A DNA stretch of 64,000 nucleotides from Nageia nagi (Eukaryota > Pinophyta). Where the stretch lies: the NCBI GenBank assembly GCA_050084985.1, contig JBITNC010000001.1:24614001-24678000 (forward strand), read 5' to 3'. Position numbers and translations under genes: made by a program. The notes under the pieces are model-generated. The model was not told the DNA's origin. It did no database searches and was given only the letters and a program-made list of their open reading frames with translations. The first letter of the stretch is position 1. Every line of letters begins with the position of its first letter. Shown here piece by piece: positions 22,401-37,100 of the stretch.

Positions 22401-25400
22401 TAGATTCCTAAAATATAGCTGGTTAGCTACATTTAGTTAATAAGACAGTTACAACTTGATTACATGAAAATTTAGCAGTTACAGGTCCATGACAAGAATG
22501 TAACAGTCTTCCCTCCTATATATACTCTTCACTTTGCAATGTAAAAGGAAAGGTTGGTATAAGTTGCAATAAAAAACATTCTTTCAAAGATTAATGAAAA
22601 GACTCCAGATTCTTGCCATTACTTGTTAATATGTTATTAATTAACTGTGAATTACGGACTTTCATGAAAATGTGTTGTTTTCCATCACTAACGTCAGCAA
22701 TGTTTTGTTGTTATTTTAATTATTCTTAGTTTATTGGAAAATTTAGTACCTAGGTTATAATGAATGAAAATATTAGAAAATAATGAAACTCTTTTTTAAT
22801 TCCAAACTGTATAAGAATTCAGCATAGGGTTCTAATAAGTAGTGTTTATTATTTCTTTGCTCAATAAATCTTTGGGTTTTAATTGATAAACTGTATGATA
22901 TTATGAACTGACAAACTATATAAACTTTAGTATCAGGGTTTGTAGAAGAATCAATTAATCTGCAGGTTCTACAAATTGTTTTAGAAAGAACTCCACTTTC
23001 CAGCACTTACAGGCTACAGCTTTCAAGCCAAGGGCTCACCTTGTAAACTGTAAGGAAATCTCCTTCAAAGATAAGATATTCAGTTGTGGTTTTCCTAGTT
23101 CCTTGTGACTGAAAAACCAGTAAACACCTAATTTTGGTGTCAGAATTTAAAAGTTGCTAAATAAACCCACAGAAAAGGAAGTTTAGTTGAATGCATTCCC
23201 AATCCTCAATGAAATGGAAGGCCACAGTTGACAATTGACATAGACATAAACCCTATGATATTCCACAGCACATGATATCCCACACTCAATAGAATGTAAA
23301 TAAATTTTGGGTGTCCTAATACTTGCTTTTTTAGAGTAGGTGGTGACTTTGCTTCTTCCTCTAGACCTGTAATGGTCTTCTAGCAACTCAAAGAGATAGA
23401 TGTGTACACCAGGACAAATTATGTAGAAGTTGATGGATTCCATGAGAAAGAGTTTATTGTGGATGTATGATGAGGCTGTGAGATGATCAGTCAGAATGTA
23501 TCCTGTGCTTAAATCACTTCATGATTGTCTTACATTAACCAAAGACTTAATTCTATTTGCTGCAACAAGTGTTGATAGAGTCACAATGACTAATTGTTGA
23601 AATAAACCAAACTAGTAAGCTGTTGATGAAGTTGTGTTTCTTCAGATATTATGTGCCAGGATATGATAATGGCACTTGCTGAAAAGCTGACAGTGACAGG
23701 AATGTGAAAAATAACACATGCTATTGCAGTAGAGATTAAGGATTATATCAATTAGGCATCTTCTGTTCAGTATAGAAGCTATATATGTAAAATAAAAGCA
23801 CTCAGCTTTATCAAGCACAACAGCTGGCAGAACCCATATCGTTAGATCTCCTTGTTATTTATCTTCACAGATTGTAGAGTTTGTCCTTTCTTTTTTTCAA
23901 ATATATGTTCACCTATCAAAATAAAACAATCCAGATGATGGAATATAATTATATAGTCTTGCATATCATTCCTAATATGAAGGATCACCATGGAAACTAT
24001 TCTGATTGATGCCATGTATAACATTCTGTAATGTACAACAAAGTTAAGGAAAAGGGAGATGATCCAACATGACTCACTTTCTATTACAATCAACCCTGGA
24101 CAAAATATCAAGGGTCAAAATTTGCCATGCAAGATGTCCTGCTGCAACTGTCATCATGACATAAAAAGGCCATCCTGTAGACATTAAAAACAACCAATAA
24201 AAAAATGCTCTCTTTCAAACATAAACATGCAACTTCGTCCCTCATGCTAAAGGCTAACAAAATTGAAATAATGAAAAAATTACAATCAAAAGATTTGTCC
24301 AAGCACTTACCCAGGCCAACATTGAACCCACTAAGTGTAAGGCTACTTATGCATGCAATACCAAAGCCAGTGATCCAAAATTTTGTCTGATTTCCAAATC
24401 GCAATGCAGTTGATTTGATGCCTACTTTCAAATCATCTTCTTTGTCCTTTCAAAAAGCATCAGTCAATGCAAGTCACACAAACTCTACATAGGCTACTAT
24501 GTAAAAAATGAAAAATAAATCTCTATTTTCTGAATACACGTCAGAAGAGTATGCACCACACCTGATGAGCATAGATAGTGTCATATACAAGAGTCCAGCA
24601 TATTCCAGATGCATATAAAGGCAGGACAGCATTTAGTTCTAAGCTACCCTGTATTGCTGCCCATCCTAGTAGAGCACCCCAATTGAATGTCAAACCAAGA
24701 TATGCCTGAGGCTGCAAACAAAGACAAGAAAATACCCACTTAGTCTTCTGGTGATAATTATGTCTCTTTTATGTATACAAAAAGGAATCTTCAATATTTA
24801 CGGTGCCTTTGTCTCTACCTTTCAAACATGGAAGCTCAACAAAAAAGAATAGTATTAATTTCAGGTGACAAAAAGCAGTTACTGCAGCATATAGTTTTAC
24901 AACTAGGCAAAATGTCTAAAGCATAACTGAAATGTATACATCTGCCATTAGCGTAAATTAAGGCAAGAGGATTCTACCACGCTAAATGATTTTCAATGCT
25001 TGAATACCACAACATTCTAAATTGATGGTGCTCTCTTTGTTGGCAATCCGATCCCATATGGAAAAGAGAGAAATATAGTGATCAGATTAACTCTTACCCA
25101 AAATGTGAATCTTTTCATGAGAGGATAAGAGCCAACTAGTAATAATGATGACGCCCCCAAGATACGACTGTCAATGCAAGGAAATGGCAAAGAAACGTAA
25201 TCAGAGTCAAGTTCAGAAAAAAGCCAAGGCTTCCTGACACTTTTTGATGCTTTGTTTAATCTTGAGTGAAATATTTAAAAAAAAAATAACTATTTCCAAG
25301 GTTTAGTCAAGGTGTTCAAGACAACTTTAAAAGATGAAGAATTTTGAAAAATTACATCATCAAAATTCATAATGATTCACCAAAAATCCTGATATACCAA

Positions 25401-28400
25401 ATATGTTATTAAGTATACATATATCACTACCAACTATAAGGGTAAAATAATAAATAACAGTGAAGAACCAGACCTTCATCCTTGACAATAAAAAAAGAAC
25501 CAATAAACATGTTTTATGCTATTGTCAAAAAAGACAAAACAAAAAATTTAATCTTTATTCACTTACAACGGTTTTCTGTTATACATTGAAGGAACGCAAT
25601 AATGACTAATCTTAAATTTCCTACAGGATCATGAGAGAGACTAAAATATCTTCATTCTTCAAAGGGACATGCGTCACAGACCAGCTTTTTTGCAATCTTT
25701 AAGGTGCCACAACAAACCATTTACTGATGGCATAGGAATTATTTACTGTTTTAAAAAATGACGGTAAGAGTTGGCTTCTTTGGAGGGGTTTATAGCCACT
25801 CTGAATTTTTCCATGTGTTTTGTTGCTAACTCTGCTCACCTTTGAACTTCAACTTCTTTTATTTCACAAAAAAGAAAAGAAAAGAAAATTTGATACAACA
25901 TAATCTAGAACTCCAAAAAACACAGATTGTTTCCAGGGTTGCAGACAGAAAATACCAGCAGGGTTTTAAAGACCAGCCAGCTATTTCAGATTCAGGAACT
26001 ATCAAAAACAGCCAAGACTAAAAATAGCCAGTTCCGGGGCTAGAAACTTTCAATAAAAACCCTAATATGAAAGCCCTGGGAACTAAGATTCCTACAAATC
26101 GAACTGTGACAACAGGGTAGAAGAAAAGAAACAACAACTGATCTCTCACCTACAGAAACCTTCCCAACTACAGTAGCAGCATGAAGACTAACTATCCCAG
26201 CAGCTGACAGAACCTGATCTTCTTCTTGAGTCATAGCAGGTGTGTGCAGAGCCAATGCAAGACATTTGGCAATCTTCTACATCAACTTGTTGAAGTCGGT
26301 ATTCTCATCACTCCTGAGATCAGCACCTGAAGGGTAGCGTAATCATCAGGGATAACACAGTTGATCCATTCCCAACACTGATTTTCTTCATCCCTCAATG
26401 GAAGAACAAAATTTATTCACAATTTCTGGTGACCAGTTTCACAAGGTTGGTATCATAGCAAAGAAATTTCCAATTTACCCAGCCTCAATCTGAAGCACAT
26501 CCAAATGTCAAGAGCTAGAAACTTTGGTTGTCAAACAAATCGCATATTAAGTAATAAAAACATGAAAGGGCAGGCATAAGATCATCCATTCACAGTTGTA
26601 GTTTTCTGACCCCATACAGGACTGCCCATATTTCCAGCCAAACCAAGCACAAAAGAAGAGGGACTCTCACCCTGGAACGGACGAGCAGCTGATGCAGCTC
26701 AAAACTCATTCTTCAGCCCTTGCAGAAAGGCATCACTCTAGATGTCTCTCAATATGTAAACCCAATCTGAGAACCATAAACATAGAACTTTACTAAACAA
26801 ATATTAAAAATTTAAATCAATCTATAATCTAACTGCTACCCCACAAATGGTCTCGTTGCCAACAGGATTGCTTTAGATTACGTAAAATGTTGAAACTAAG
26901 ATGCAAATCAGATTTTTTAAAAGATGTTGTGCATTGTCTCAAATGCACTTCAAAATTAATTTTTAATTGCCTATCTGGATGCAATGTTGCATTGGAATTG
27001 CTTAACTTTATTGAGTAATTTTTACATCATAAAGTCAAGATTTTCATAAACCCGGAAACAAAACTCCTACATAAAAATAATGTTTCACATATTTTTTATC
27101 ATATTTTTGATGTCCACATCTCTATGCCATTACTTGAACTGTAGGAAGTCTCTCAAACATTCCTGAAACAAGTCCCCGTGTCCCCAAAAAAAAGGGCAAC
27201 ACTTCAATGTATACCCAAGTTTTCTAAAAAAATGAGACCTCAGTCATTCTAAGTTCTAAGAAAAGATCATTCTATTTCATTACCTATTTAAGCCAATAGT
27301 AACTGTTTTTTCCAATTCTTTATTCTACTCCAATGGCTTCAAAAAATAATCACCAAAACATGGTCCGCCCTTTAGCACCACAGAAGTTCATCAACAATGT
27401 TTCTTATGACCCAGAATTATAAAAAGTAGGATCCAAGAACCAACTGGAACTCAAACCTAGAACCCTCCTGATCACTAAGATACTACCATCTTGTTTGAGA
27501 ATGTTTTCCTTGGTAATGTTATTTCAGTATCCGTTGATACATTTCATATATGTTGGCATCTTGTATGCGATCAACGCTTTATGGATGATCATTTCCGTGC
27601 AGCATGGACAGTTGTTGCTTTGTCACCTGTCAAGGTTGAATGGAGCAGTTCTTGTAACACTAAACCAGCTCACATTGGCAACTTAATTGAGTGAAGTAGG
27701 TTCCTAAATGAAGGAATCAACAACACTTAGGGTGATAACCATTGTGCAATTCATATTGCCCAGCCTTATCTTTCATGCTAGAATCAAACTGATGATGAGT
27801 TCATTAGCGTCATATCTAGAAACTAATATAGGATCACATGATTGATTTTGAGCATTTATGTACCAACAATCATGAATATTTTCACCAAACCACCAACAGA
27901 GGTGAAGTTCAAGAAATTTGAATCACTGTTGAAGCTCCAAGATATTAAAAAGAATTAGGACTCTGCTTGTATTGCTTTGCAAACTTAAAGGAGAATGTTG
28001 GCAATGTGTATTTTGTGACATGCCACCAAGTCAAGTTTAATGGGGAATATTAGAATAGAATGTACTTTGCAAAACTAACTTTGACAAGAAAATACACATT
28101 ACATCAAAATAACACTGAATATAGATAAATAGTATCTTTCACTACAATGCTGATGGTGTACATCATAAGAATGCCCAAGATTTGCTATCTACATATTGAG
28201 AGGCAATTCCATTCAAGGTCATCAACCAACAAACATAATAATTATAAGTACTTCCAACACATAAGGGTATGTCAATTGGAAATGACAAATTTCACTAGAA
28301 TATCAATTATTATAAATCCCATCATCCATCTCATAAACAAAGTCTTATCCAAGATATGTACAACGATCATATAATGATTGTTCTTGTTTGCACCCTTTGA

Positions 28401-31400
28401 TAATGAATTCATCATCATTGAAACCTAGAAGAAGACAATTGTATAATATCTTCAATAGGATGATGGGTTGTTTGAGAGTTGGATGTGTCATAGACTCTTC
28501 AATGCTTCTATGTGCATAAGCACCTCGGACATTGAAGTCATGAACAGCTTGATGATGAATAACAAGGTGACAAACGTTGGAGAAGTGGTTGAGAAGGAAT
28601 AATGGTATGGATATTGAAGAAATATGTGACTGTACAACCCTCAATGTCAGCCCTAGCAATATTTGCAAAGATGTCATTGATGAATACCATGCCATAGATG
28701 GTGGAATCACAAGCATGTTTGTTTCTCTATTCTAATGAAAGCTTACAAAACAAGTGAAATTATTGAATCTTTGTATGTTGATTTTTTTGAAACATTTTCC
28801 TGGAAGGCTTTATGCCATACTATGATGGGTCCAATTCCTTTTTGTTGTGCCCGCACAATACACCCGTAAATTTGACAATTTTGGGGACCCTTTTTCGGCC
28901 AGAGCAAAGAAGAAGTTGCCTTAGAAGCACGAGATGAAAGATTTTCAAGAGAAAACAGATGTTGGAAGGAAAAAATGATAAATTCATGCCAAAACTACCC
29001 CAGGGAGTTAAAATGCCAATATACATCGTCCAGGGATTTTCCAATTGAAACGAAGGTTCTAGGCCAAATCAAGATACCAAAAAGCAAAAATAGCTAAGAT
29101 GCACCTAAACAGGGTCTCAAAAGGTGAAAAATGCTAAATCAAGGTGTTAAAAGAGGCTAATGACCAAATCAAGGTACAAATGGCCTAAGTGCATCAAATG
29201 GAGATGTTAAAAATGCCAAAGTGTGGAAAAGGAGTGAAAAACCCTTGTGTGCATCAAATTAGGGTCTTAAAACCTCAAAATGATCAAAAGGAGCTAAAAT
29301 GGCATGAGCGCACCATTTTTGGGTCTTAAAATTCATAAGAAGGCAAACATGTGTGAAATTACCTTGGAGAGACCATGTTAAGGGATCAAAAAATCAAAAT
29401 TTTAGCAACTTAATGTCCCAAAAGCTCCCCAAGACCTATGTGCACCCCCAGGAAGGCTTAAAAATGTCAAATAAAGGTTAAAAGGGCTCAAAAATGCAAA
29501 AGAAAGGAGGTCGCACCATTCCAAGGCCTTAAAAATTGTAATGGGATGAAATTATGCACCCAATGAAGAGTAAATCACACAAAAAGCCCATTCGCATCAT
29601 TTCAAGATCTTAAAATTTGTAAGAGGGCAAAGAGGTGCGAAATTACCTTTGAAAGGTGATTTTGAGGGGTCAAAAAATCTTTTTTTTAATGTCTTAAGGT
29701 CCCAAAAGACTCCCAAGACCCATGCACAACCCCTAGGGGGCTTAAAAGGAGCAAAAGAAGGTTAAAATGGCTCAAAAATGCACAAGAAGGTAGGTTGCAT
29801 CATTTCAAGGCCTTAAAACTCTTAAGAGGCCAAAATGATGTGCCCAAGGAGGAATAAGAAGCTCAAAAATGCCATTCCCACCAAAATGGAGGCTTAAATA
29901 TCTTAAGAGGGCAATGAGGTGCGAAATTCTCCTAGAGAGGCCATCTTGAGAAGTCAAAAAATCAAATTTTTAATATCTTAAGACCTCAAAAGCCCCCCAA
30001 GACATGTGCCCACCCCAAGGAGGACTTAAGAAAGGCAAACGAGGGTTAAAAAGGCTCAAAAAACACTCCAAGAAGGAAGTTGCATCATTTAAAGGTCTTA
30101 GAAACTTTAAGATACCAAAATGATGTGCTCAAGGTGGTCCAAAAAGGCTAAAATTCTCATGTGCGTCATTTTTAGGCCTTAAAACTTGTAAAGGAGTGAA
30201 ACCATGCACTCAAGTAACTTAAAATTGGCATATTCGCCTACACGCACATCAAAAGGGAGTTAAAATTGCAAATTTGAGCTGACACATGCACAAATCAAGC
30301 ATAAAAAAAGGTATAAAAGGGACCAACACTTCATTTCCACATCACACCTCTCCTACTTTTCCTTGTGCGCACCATTTTGAAAGCTTAAGAGTTTTAAGAC
30401 TCCAAATCCATGTGCAAGCCTCCCAGATTACCCAACTTGCAAGTTTAAGAGGTCAAAAGGGTCCAAATTGCCCATTCACACCATTTGAAGGGCTTAAAGA
30501 TTTTAAGACCTCGTTTTCATGCGCCTAGTCCTATTTTCCCATGTTGTGCTAGATAAAGCCAATTTTTCACCCAATAGGTGCATGCCAATTGTCTAACCAA
30601 GGTTTGAAAGGGTATAAAGAAGTTTAGACCTTCATGATTGCATAAACACTCACATCTTTCTTCCTTGATTGCATGTCACAAGGTCCTTACAAATCTTAAG
30701 AGTCCAAATCCATATGCACATCTTCTAGGGCATCCATTTTGCAAGATTGAAAAACCAAAAGGGTGAGAAACACCCATTCGCATCATTTCAAGCCCTTAAG
30801 CAGTTTAAAGCCTTATTTCCATGCGCTTGAGTCAAATTGTCCATTTCACATCAAAGTTCAAACTAAGTCTATCTTCCACCCAAGTGCATGCATCCTATTC
30901 CTAGCCATCCTCCATCATCCCATTCCACCATTTTCAAGTCCAAACATCCACCTCAAGCCTATTTTTGCTAATATTTGTCTTTTGTAACAAGTATCATTTC
31001 ATTTGTAGGTTCAAGATGGTAGAGACAAATTCCAAAATGAAAGGAAAGTAGATTGAGTAAGAGGATGAGAAGATGGTGACGACTGAAGTTGTTTCATCAA
31101 GCAAAGTTGGCAATAAAAAGAAGTTCAATTTTGATCTAGTGACGTTAATCAGACCTCTACATGAAGATCCAAAACAGAGGATGAGGGACAAATCTACACC
31201 AGATAGATATTTGGATACATTCATCTTCAAGCATAACAACATTGTATCTTTCACCAAAATTTCTTTGAACAAGGATCCCAAGGAACCCTAAGATTTTAAG
31301 GCTCATACTCAAAAGATGGAGATAGGCAAGATCAAGTCAACTGGCGCAAAACGAATTGATGAATTCAACAAGATTGTTAAGGAATTGGAAGAGCATATGA

Positions 31401-34072
31401 AGGAGAATCTTGAGGATGAAACGTTCACTCTCTAAAGAAGGGATCACACTTCCCAAGGCACATATATCAAGACATGGCCAGAAATTTTTATTAATTGTTT
31501 TAAAACAACATTTTTATTTTTATTAAGTATATTATTTGAGGAAAAGTTTTTGCTCCTCACATATTAAAATGTAATTTGACTTTAATTTCACTACATTTCA
31601 TTTTCATTAGGGTTTGGGCTAAGGCAACACCTAAAACAGGGTTTGTGCCTAGCGAAAAACTACAAGTACCCCTTTGAGCATCATTTATAGAGGAAGTAGA
31701 ATAGTTAGAGCTAGGAGGAGCACGCTTGTGAAGAGCAATGCCAATAAATTATTTGTCATTTTTTGGGACATGTGTTGGAATTATTCTTATGCATGGTGTA
31801 ACTTAAGCTTTTGTGAATAGTTATTTTGAAAACCTAGAGTTTTAGAGAAAGCTGACTGAATATCTTTTGATGTGTTTTAAGTTATTCTTCTTTCATATTT
31901 TGCAATCAAAATGTACGTACTCTAAACATGTTTCTTTCTTATGTCGTTTAGAAGTTTCTTTCATTCAAACTTGGCCTTTTCATTTTATCCATCTTCTTCC
32001 GCCATTAAGCTATCTTCAGAAGCTCGAAACACATTGTACTTATCTTTCTACAATTTGAATGGTGTTGTTTGTATTTAGACTTGACTGATTGAATGGAAGA
32101 CGTTAAGAAACCCGAGAAAGATTAACGCTTTATACAATGTTACACTTGTGACAATACTTTCTTGTTTTTTCGGAAAATAGCTCTTTGTTTTGTTCTCCAT
32201 TTTATTTTCTTTGTTTCATTTTTTTTTTGTTTTCCTTTTTTTTGATAACTCAATTTCCCTTTTTACATTTGCTGCACCTTAAATCTTGACAAGAACTTGG
32301 GCCTCAAAGAGTCTTGTTGGGATGCTTTGCTTTCCCACGGCGACCCTTTGAAGATCACGTGTAGGACTTAAAAGCTACCCAACCAAATAGTTGGGAATGC
32401 GTTACCAATTCCCTTGGTTGAAACGGACTATGTACCTCCAAGGCTCTTGTAGAAACACCTACTCAACTACTCAAAGTTCTGTCGTTGAAGGTATGCTTGC
32501 CAAGCAAAATTTCATGCTTGGGCAAATGTTTCTGGTCTAGGGATAGATGAAAGAAAGTGCGATATCCCTCTTTGAAATCAACCTCAATGGAATGGAATGA
32601 GAAATAGTAGCCTGTTAACTAACGATGTTTTATTTGATGTATAGAGTTTATTTGTAACACTTGTGTGTGGATTTAAGGATTGTATTTGGGTTTGAAAGCA
32701 TAAATAAAGCATAAAGGAAATACAGTAAAAGTGAGAGACTTCACTTGTGAAACGGAAATGGATACTTGGTCAGATACCAAACAAGTCACCACGATGTAGT
32801 ATTGTCTAAAAAGTTCATCCTTTTCGGATCAGTTTAGGGATTTTGTCCAATTCATCCAGCTTTGCAAAAAAACAACTATGTTTGAGTTGTTCCAAAGAGG
32901 AGCGGGTAGGAATGCCAATTGCAAGCAATCAAATGGATGTGGTGGAAAAACGTGGGAAGAACATGATTTTGGATGTAAACCTCTAGTTTGATGTCATAAA
33001 ACAGGAAACAGATTCAGAATACCTCATCTAGTGCGTGTTATGAACCAAGCAACTATCAAAGATTGATTTCCAACACTTTAGAAAAATAAAGCAATGATAC
33101 TTTCCCTAAAACTCGGGAGTTTTCAAAGGAAGGATGCGAAAGTGTCAAACAAACGATGATAATTCTTAAGAAACAATTCACAACACCACAAATGGCTAAA
33201 CAAGCTCGACCTTTAACTTAACCACTTTGTATTACCTTATAAAAGAGTTGTGCAAGGATACATCAACTTGCTCCTCTTTTACAAAAGTTTCACTTTTTTC
33301 ACAAAATGAGCTCTCTTGAAAATGAGACCCCATATCTCATACTTATAAGTTTTAGGAACCCTAAAAGTGACTTTTGAAACCCTAAAAGTGAGTTTCAAAA
33401 CCCTAATCTCTAATTGCGAAATTAAAAGCTAATTACAAGCTAATTGAAAATGCTAATTCATATTACAATTCAACTTAGTGGAAATCCACTAAGTTGGCCA
33501 AATATTTGGCTTACATATCAAAAACGTCCAAAATAGCCCCTTTCTATTCTCGTGGTGGTGAGAAGATGGCCTGCACATTTGTCGTGATTCTAACTTCAAA
33601 ATCATCTCCCATGAACACTTCTACATTCTGGATGGCTCAGTAGATATTCTGGAGGACTCTATTTGGTAGCAAATGCTCTAAGATGGCCTTATTGGTTTTA
33701 ACCATTTCCTTGCATCATGCGGCAAGTCTAACTCCTCCTTTCATCCATTTTCAAGTCTTCAATATTCTATGCAACCAACGATATGTCGTTCCTGTTTAAT
33801 TGAACAATACAAAGTTAGAAGAGTACTAACAAGCTTTTGGCACTTTTTAAGCAAACAAGGAGTTTTTGGAAAATTTGGGTTTTTAGATTTTACTCTAAGT
33901 GTGCTATCATTGAAAATGCCAAAATTTGCAAGGTTCAAGGCTTTTTGAGTGAGTCTGAGATAACACAAAGGTAACTGACTCAAAGGAAAATGCTTTGGCA
34001 AGAATTTGGAACTTTTGGAGAATTTTCAAATTTTGGCTCAAAAAGTTGATTTTTTCAACAGAAAAAAGCGTG

Positions 34073-34124
<52 letters not shown>

Positions 34125-37100
34125 TTTTTTGCTGAAATTAAAGGTTCATCACAAGGATAAAAGGTATCCATAAAAGTGATCAAACTTGAAATCTGGAAAA
34201 AAGTTTTTCAAGTATTTGAGGGTTTGAAAAATGGGTTTTGGTGTGAAAATCCTTAAAAACTTGAAAAAAGGAGTTCATGTGGGATGGAGGATGTTTGGAT
34301 TTCAAATTTCAATGGAGTTTGGGTGAATGGAAATGGTGTTAAGTGTTCAAATCATGCTCCAAGGGTGAAAATGGACTTCTTCCTCACTTCAACTCTCCAA
34401 TTCTCAAAAAAATTGGCAGCATAAGGGTGCAAAATGGGAGTAGTGAGTGAAATGGAGGGGGTGAGAGTGTATTTATAGGCTTAGGGGCTCAAAAGGTGCC
34501 ACATGTCAACACCATATCAACCCTAGGGCAAAATCTTGCATTTTGCGCTTTTTCTCTTCATGCCCAACATTGGGAAAGTGGCCAAACATGGGAAATATTG
34601 CAAAACTCCTGCCTAACTTTTTGGGAGGCAAATCTTGAGTTTTTTGCAATCTTGAAAGAGGCAATATTGATTCTCCTTTGAATTTACCATGCTACCTTTC
34701 TCTCCAATTTTGATTTTGAGAATTTTGAAAAACTTGAAAAAATTTTGGAGCTCTCTCATTGGCTGATCAAATTTTGTGATTTTGAGAGAGTAGATCCACT
34801 TTTTTTTCAAAAACTTGAAACATAAAAGTTGTGCAAAATTGAATTTCCCATACTCCTAAGATCAAAAATTTTGAATTTTGAGCAAAAATGAGCCCTCCCA
34901 AGCTAGGCACAGGTTTTGAGACATTTAGGCCTTTTAGGAAGCTTGAGAATTTAAAGGAAATCATGTAAAACTGCCGCCTAGAAAAAGGAGGGGCAAAAAT
35001 TGATTTTTTTGTAATTTTTCAAGAGACAATGTTGCTCACATGGGGATTTGCTACCCTACCTCATTCTTATTTTTTGATTTGGTCAACTTTGAAAATATTT
35101 ATTCCTCTTTCTATATTTATTCTCTTAATGCTTTAAAATATCTAAAGATACTTTAAACATTAAGTGAATTTATATTAAAGAGAAATATTACACAATATTA
35201 CATTACTATTTCCAACATGACCCAAGACCCAGTCGCATGCATTCCAGACAATGCTTAAGCACTCATTCAGAACTGTGCGCCCAGGGTTTACAAGCTGAAA
35301 TTGGCTAAGTGTGAGACGCCAGGAGTTGAGAAGAGAAGGAGACAAGTGGCAGGTATGCACCCTGCCATACATTCACCTTCCATGCATCTCATATAAAAGG
35401 ACAGCTTTTATCCAGTGTGTTGGACATCCTACAGCCCAGACTTGCACGTTTGGCACTTTCCTGTTGGACGTCCTACAGCCCAGACCTGCACATTTGGCCC
35501 TTTTTTGCTAGACGTCCTACAACCCAAACCTGCACGTTTAGCCCTTTCCTGTTGCATCCTTCACAGCATCCAAACTTGTCCTTAAATTCCCCTAGGGCAT
35601 TTTCAGACATTCTTGCATGGCTTCCAAAGTTAGACCACCTCCATCAAGAGTTAAGAAGTTTCAAGGATAGTTGTTCGAGAGACATGTGACTAAGAACCAG
35701 ATGGCCCAGTTTTCGAAAGAGAGCCTGATTAAGTTTCAAGAGAGAGAAAGAGCAGAACTCCTTGAGGCCAAATTTAAGGGGAGATACTTCTTTGTTGGTG
35801 ATACAAACTACGGAAATCTGGACCCCATCCAAACTTTAGCCTCCATTGCCTCCATCAAAAAGGAGGACTTATCAGAGGAACTTATTCACACCTATGGATT
35901 GTTCAACGCCACTATGATGCCTTTCGCAGTGCCTTTTTTCTAACTTGTGCTATGAGGTAACCAGGAGATGTGAATACGACAAGAGTCCTACTGGACACGA
36001 AGGGAAATGTAATTATGGACTTCACCCCTGATGGAATTGAAGCAACCTTTTGCTCGAAAAGATATAGGGACAACTACACATTGGCATATTCTGAGGAATT
36101 CCATGATTCCACAGCCTGGCCTGGGGACTACATTTGACCATGGCTACTTGAAGATTACTAGAACCTTCAACGCCAGAGGTTGATCAACGCACACAGAGAG
36201 GAGTTCTTGCCTGTCGTGGCCAAGCTGATCATTCTTTTGTCCAAAGTCACTGGTTAGGAAAAAAATGCTAAGTATAGGAAAGAGTTTACAGGCTTCATTG
36301 CAGCCATTAGCTTAAGGAGAGCTATCCGATGGAGTGGGGTGATCAATGATGCCCTACGCCACTACATGAACTCCTATCTTGTGTACCTATTGTTGCATGG
36401 CATGGTCAAATCCAAGGAACTTGCCGATGAAAGATACTTGGGATAGAAAGGCATTCCCGTGTGGTGGGTTTATCCAAAGTGGTGGTACCAAAACAAGTTC
36501 CAACATTTCTGTGAGAGATGATTGCTGGGAGTACGATATCTATAAAGATATCAAAGGGGAGTCCGTAGTGAAGAGGATTTATGATGCAACCATCCTAGCC
36601 ATTGGTGTACACGCAGATTTCTTCCTACAGGATACTGACCATACATTCATCAGATTCTATGGCTCCGAAGAGCAACCCCCGCTCCTACCAAGATATGCCA
36701 ATGATAGGCTCATCCTCATGGAGTTTGCTAGGTAGCTCTTGTTCTTGAAAGAGAAAGTCTGGAAGAAAAAGAATGCAACCATTAACTTGTCTATCTCAAT
36801 TGCAAGATATGTGTGTCAGACATGGGTTGAAGTTGCCAGTATGAAGGAGCTGCAGTAGTATGTCTTCTTCAGGGAGGCTGCAGCAAGGAACTATGATCCT
36901 AGAGATGTGATTAAACATTTCTACAGCACTGTGTTCCACAAGCCTATCGCTTTTCAACATAAGTCTTTGGGGAATGTGGAGAAGTACCAAAACGTGCAAG
37001 ATGAAGAGGCGATTGCGAAGATAGATGCTCTCCTGAGCAAGAAGAAGGCTCCCCTCCAGGCATACAAACCACCTCAAAAACCCCAAACTACCAGGTCTAA

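Larger units (their letters stand above)
20000..22660 (+). mobile_element. Probable retroelement remnant with gag-like low-complexity ORF and LTR-like tail
   Basis: A broken plus-strand frame from about 20010 is Pro/Ser/Asn-rich, then highly charged (Lys/Glu/Asp). It is followed by an open coiled-coil-like stretch ending at 20697 ([20 protein letters not shown]) and by further broken blocks to about 21150. After the inserted hAT element, the tail at 22430-22660 looks like an LTR end, with a TATA-like ctatatatactc near 22517 and an A-rich segment after it. No polymerase is present. The assignment to an LTR element is inference from layout; no named family is claimed. Confidence 0.45.

Noticed and set aside
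24205-24390. Plus-strand frame as a separate gene
   Set aside because: It is the antisense shadow of a COQ2 exon whose minus-strand product is unambiguous.
26448-26459. TGGTATCATAGC as a primer-binding site
   Set aside because: No LTR end immediately upstream and no element body downstream could be recognised.
28345-28716. 123-codon minus-strand frame as a gene
   Set aside because: No domain, opposite to the adjoining copia relic and inside its probable LTR.
31073-31291. Host gene in the 28.8-32.4 kb repeat
   Set aside because: Short frame inside an LTR-like region, interrupted by a stop, with no recognisable domain.
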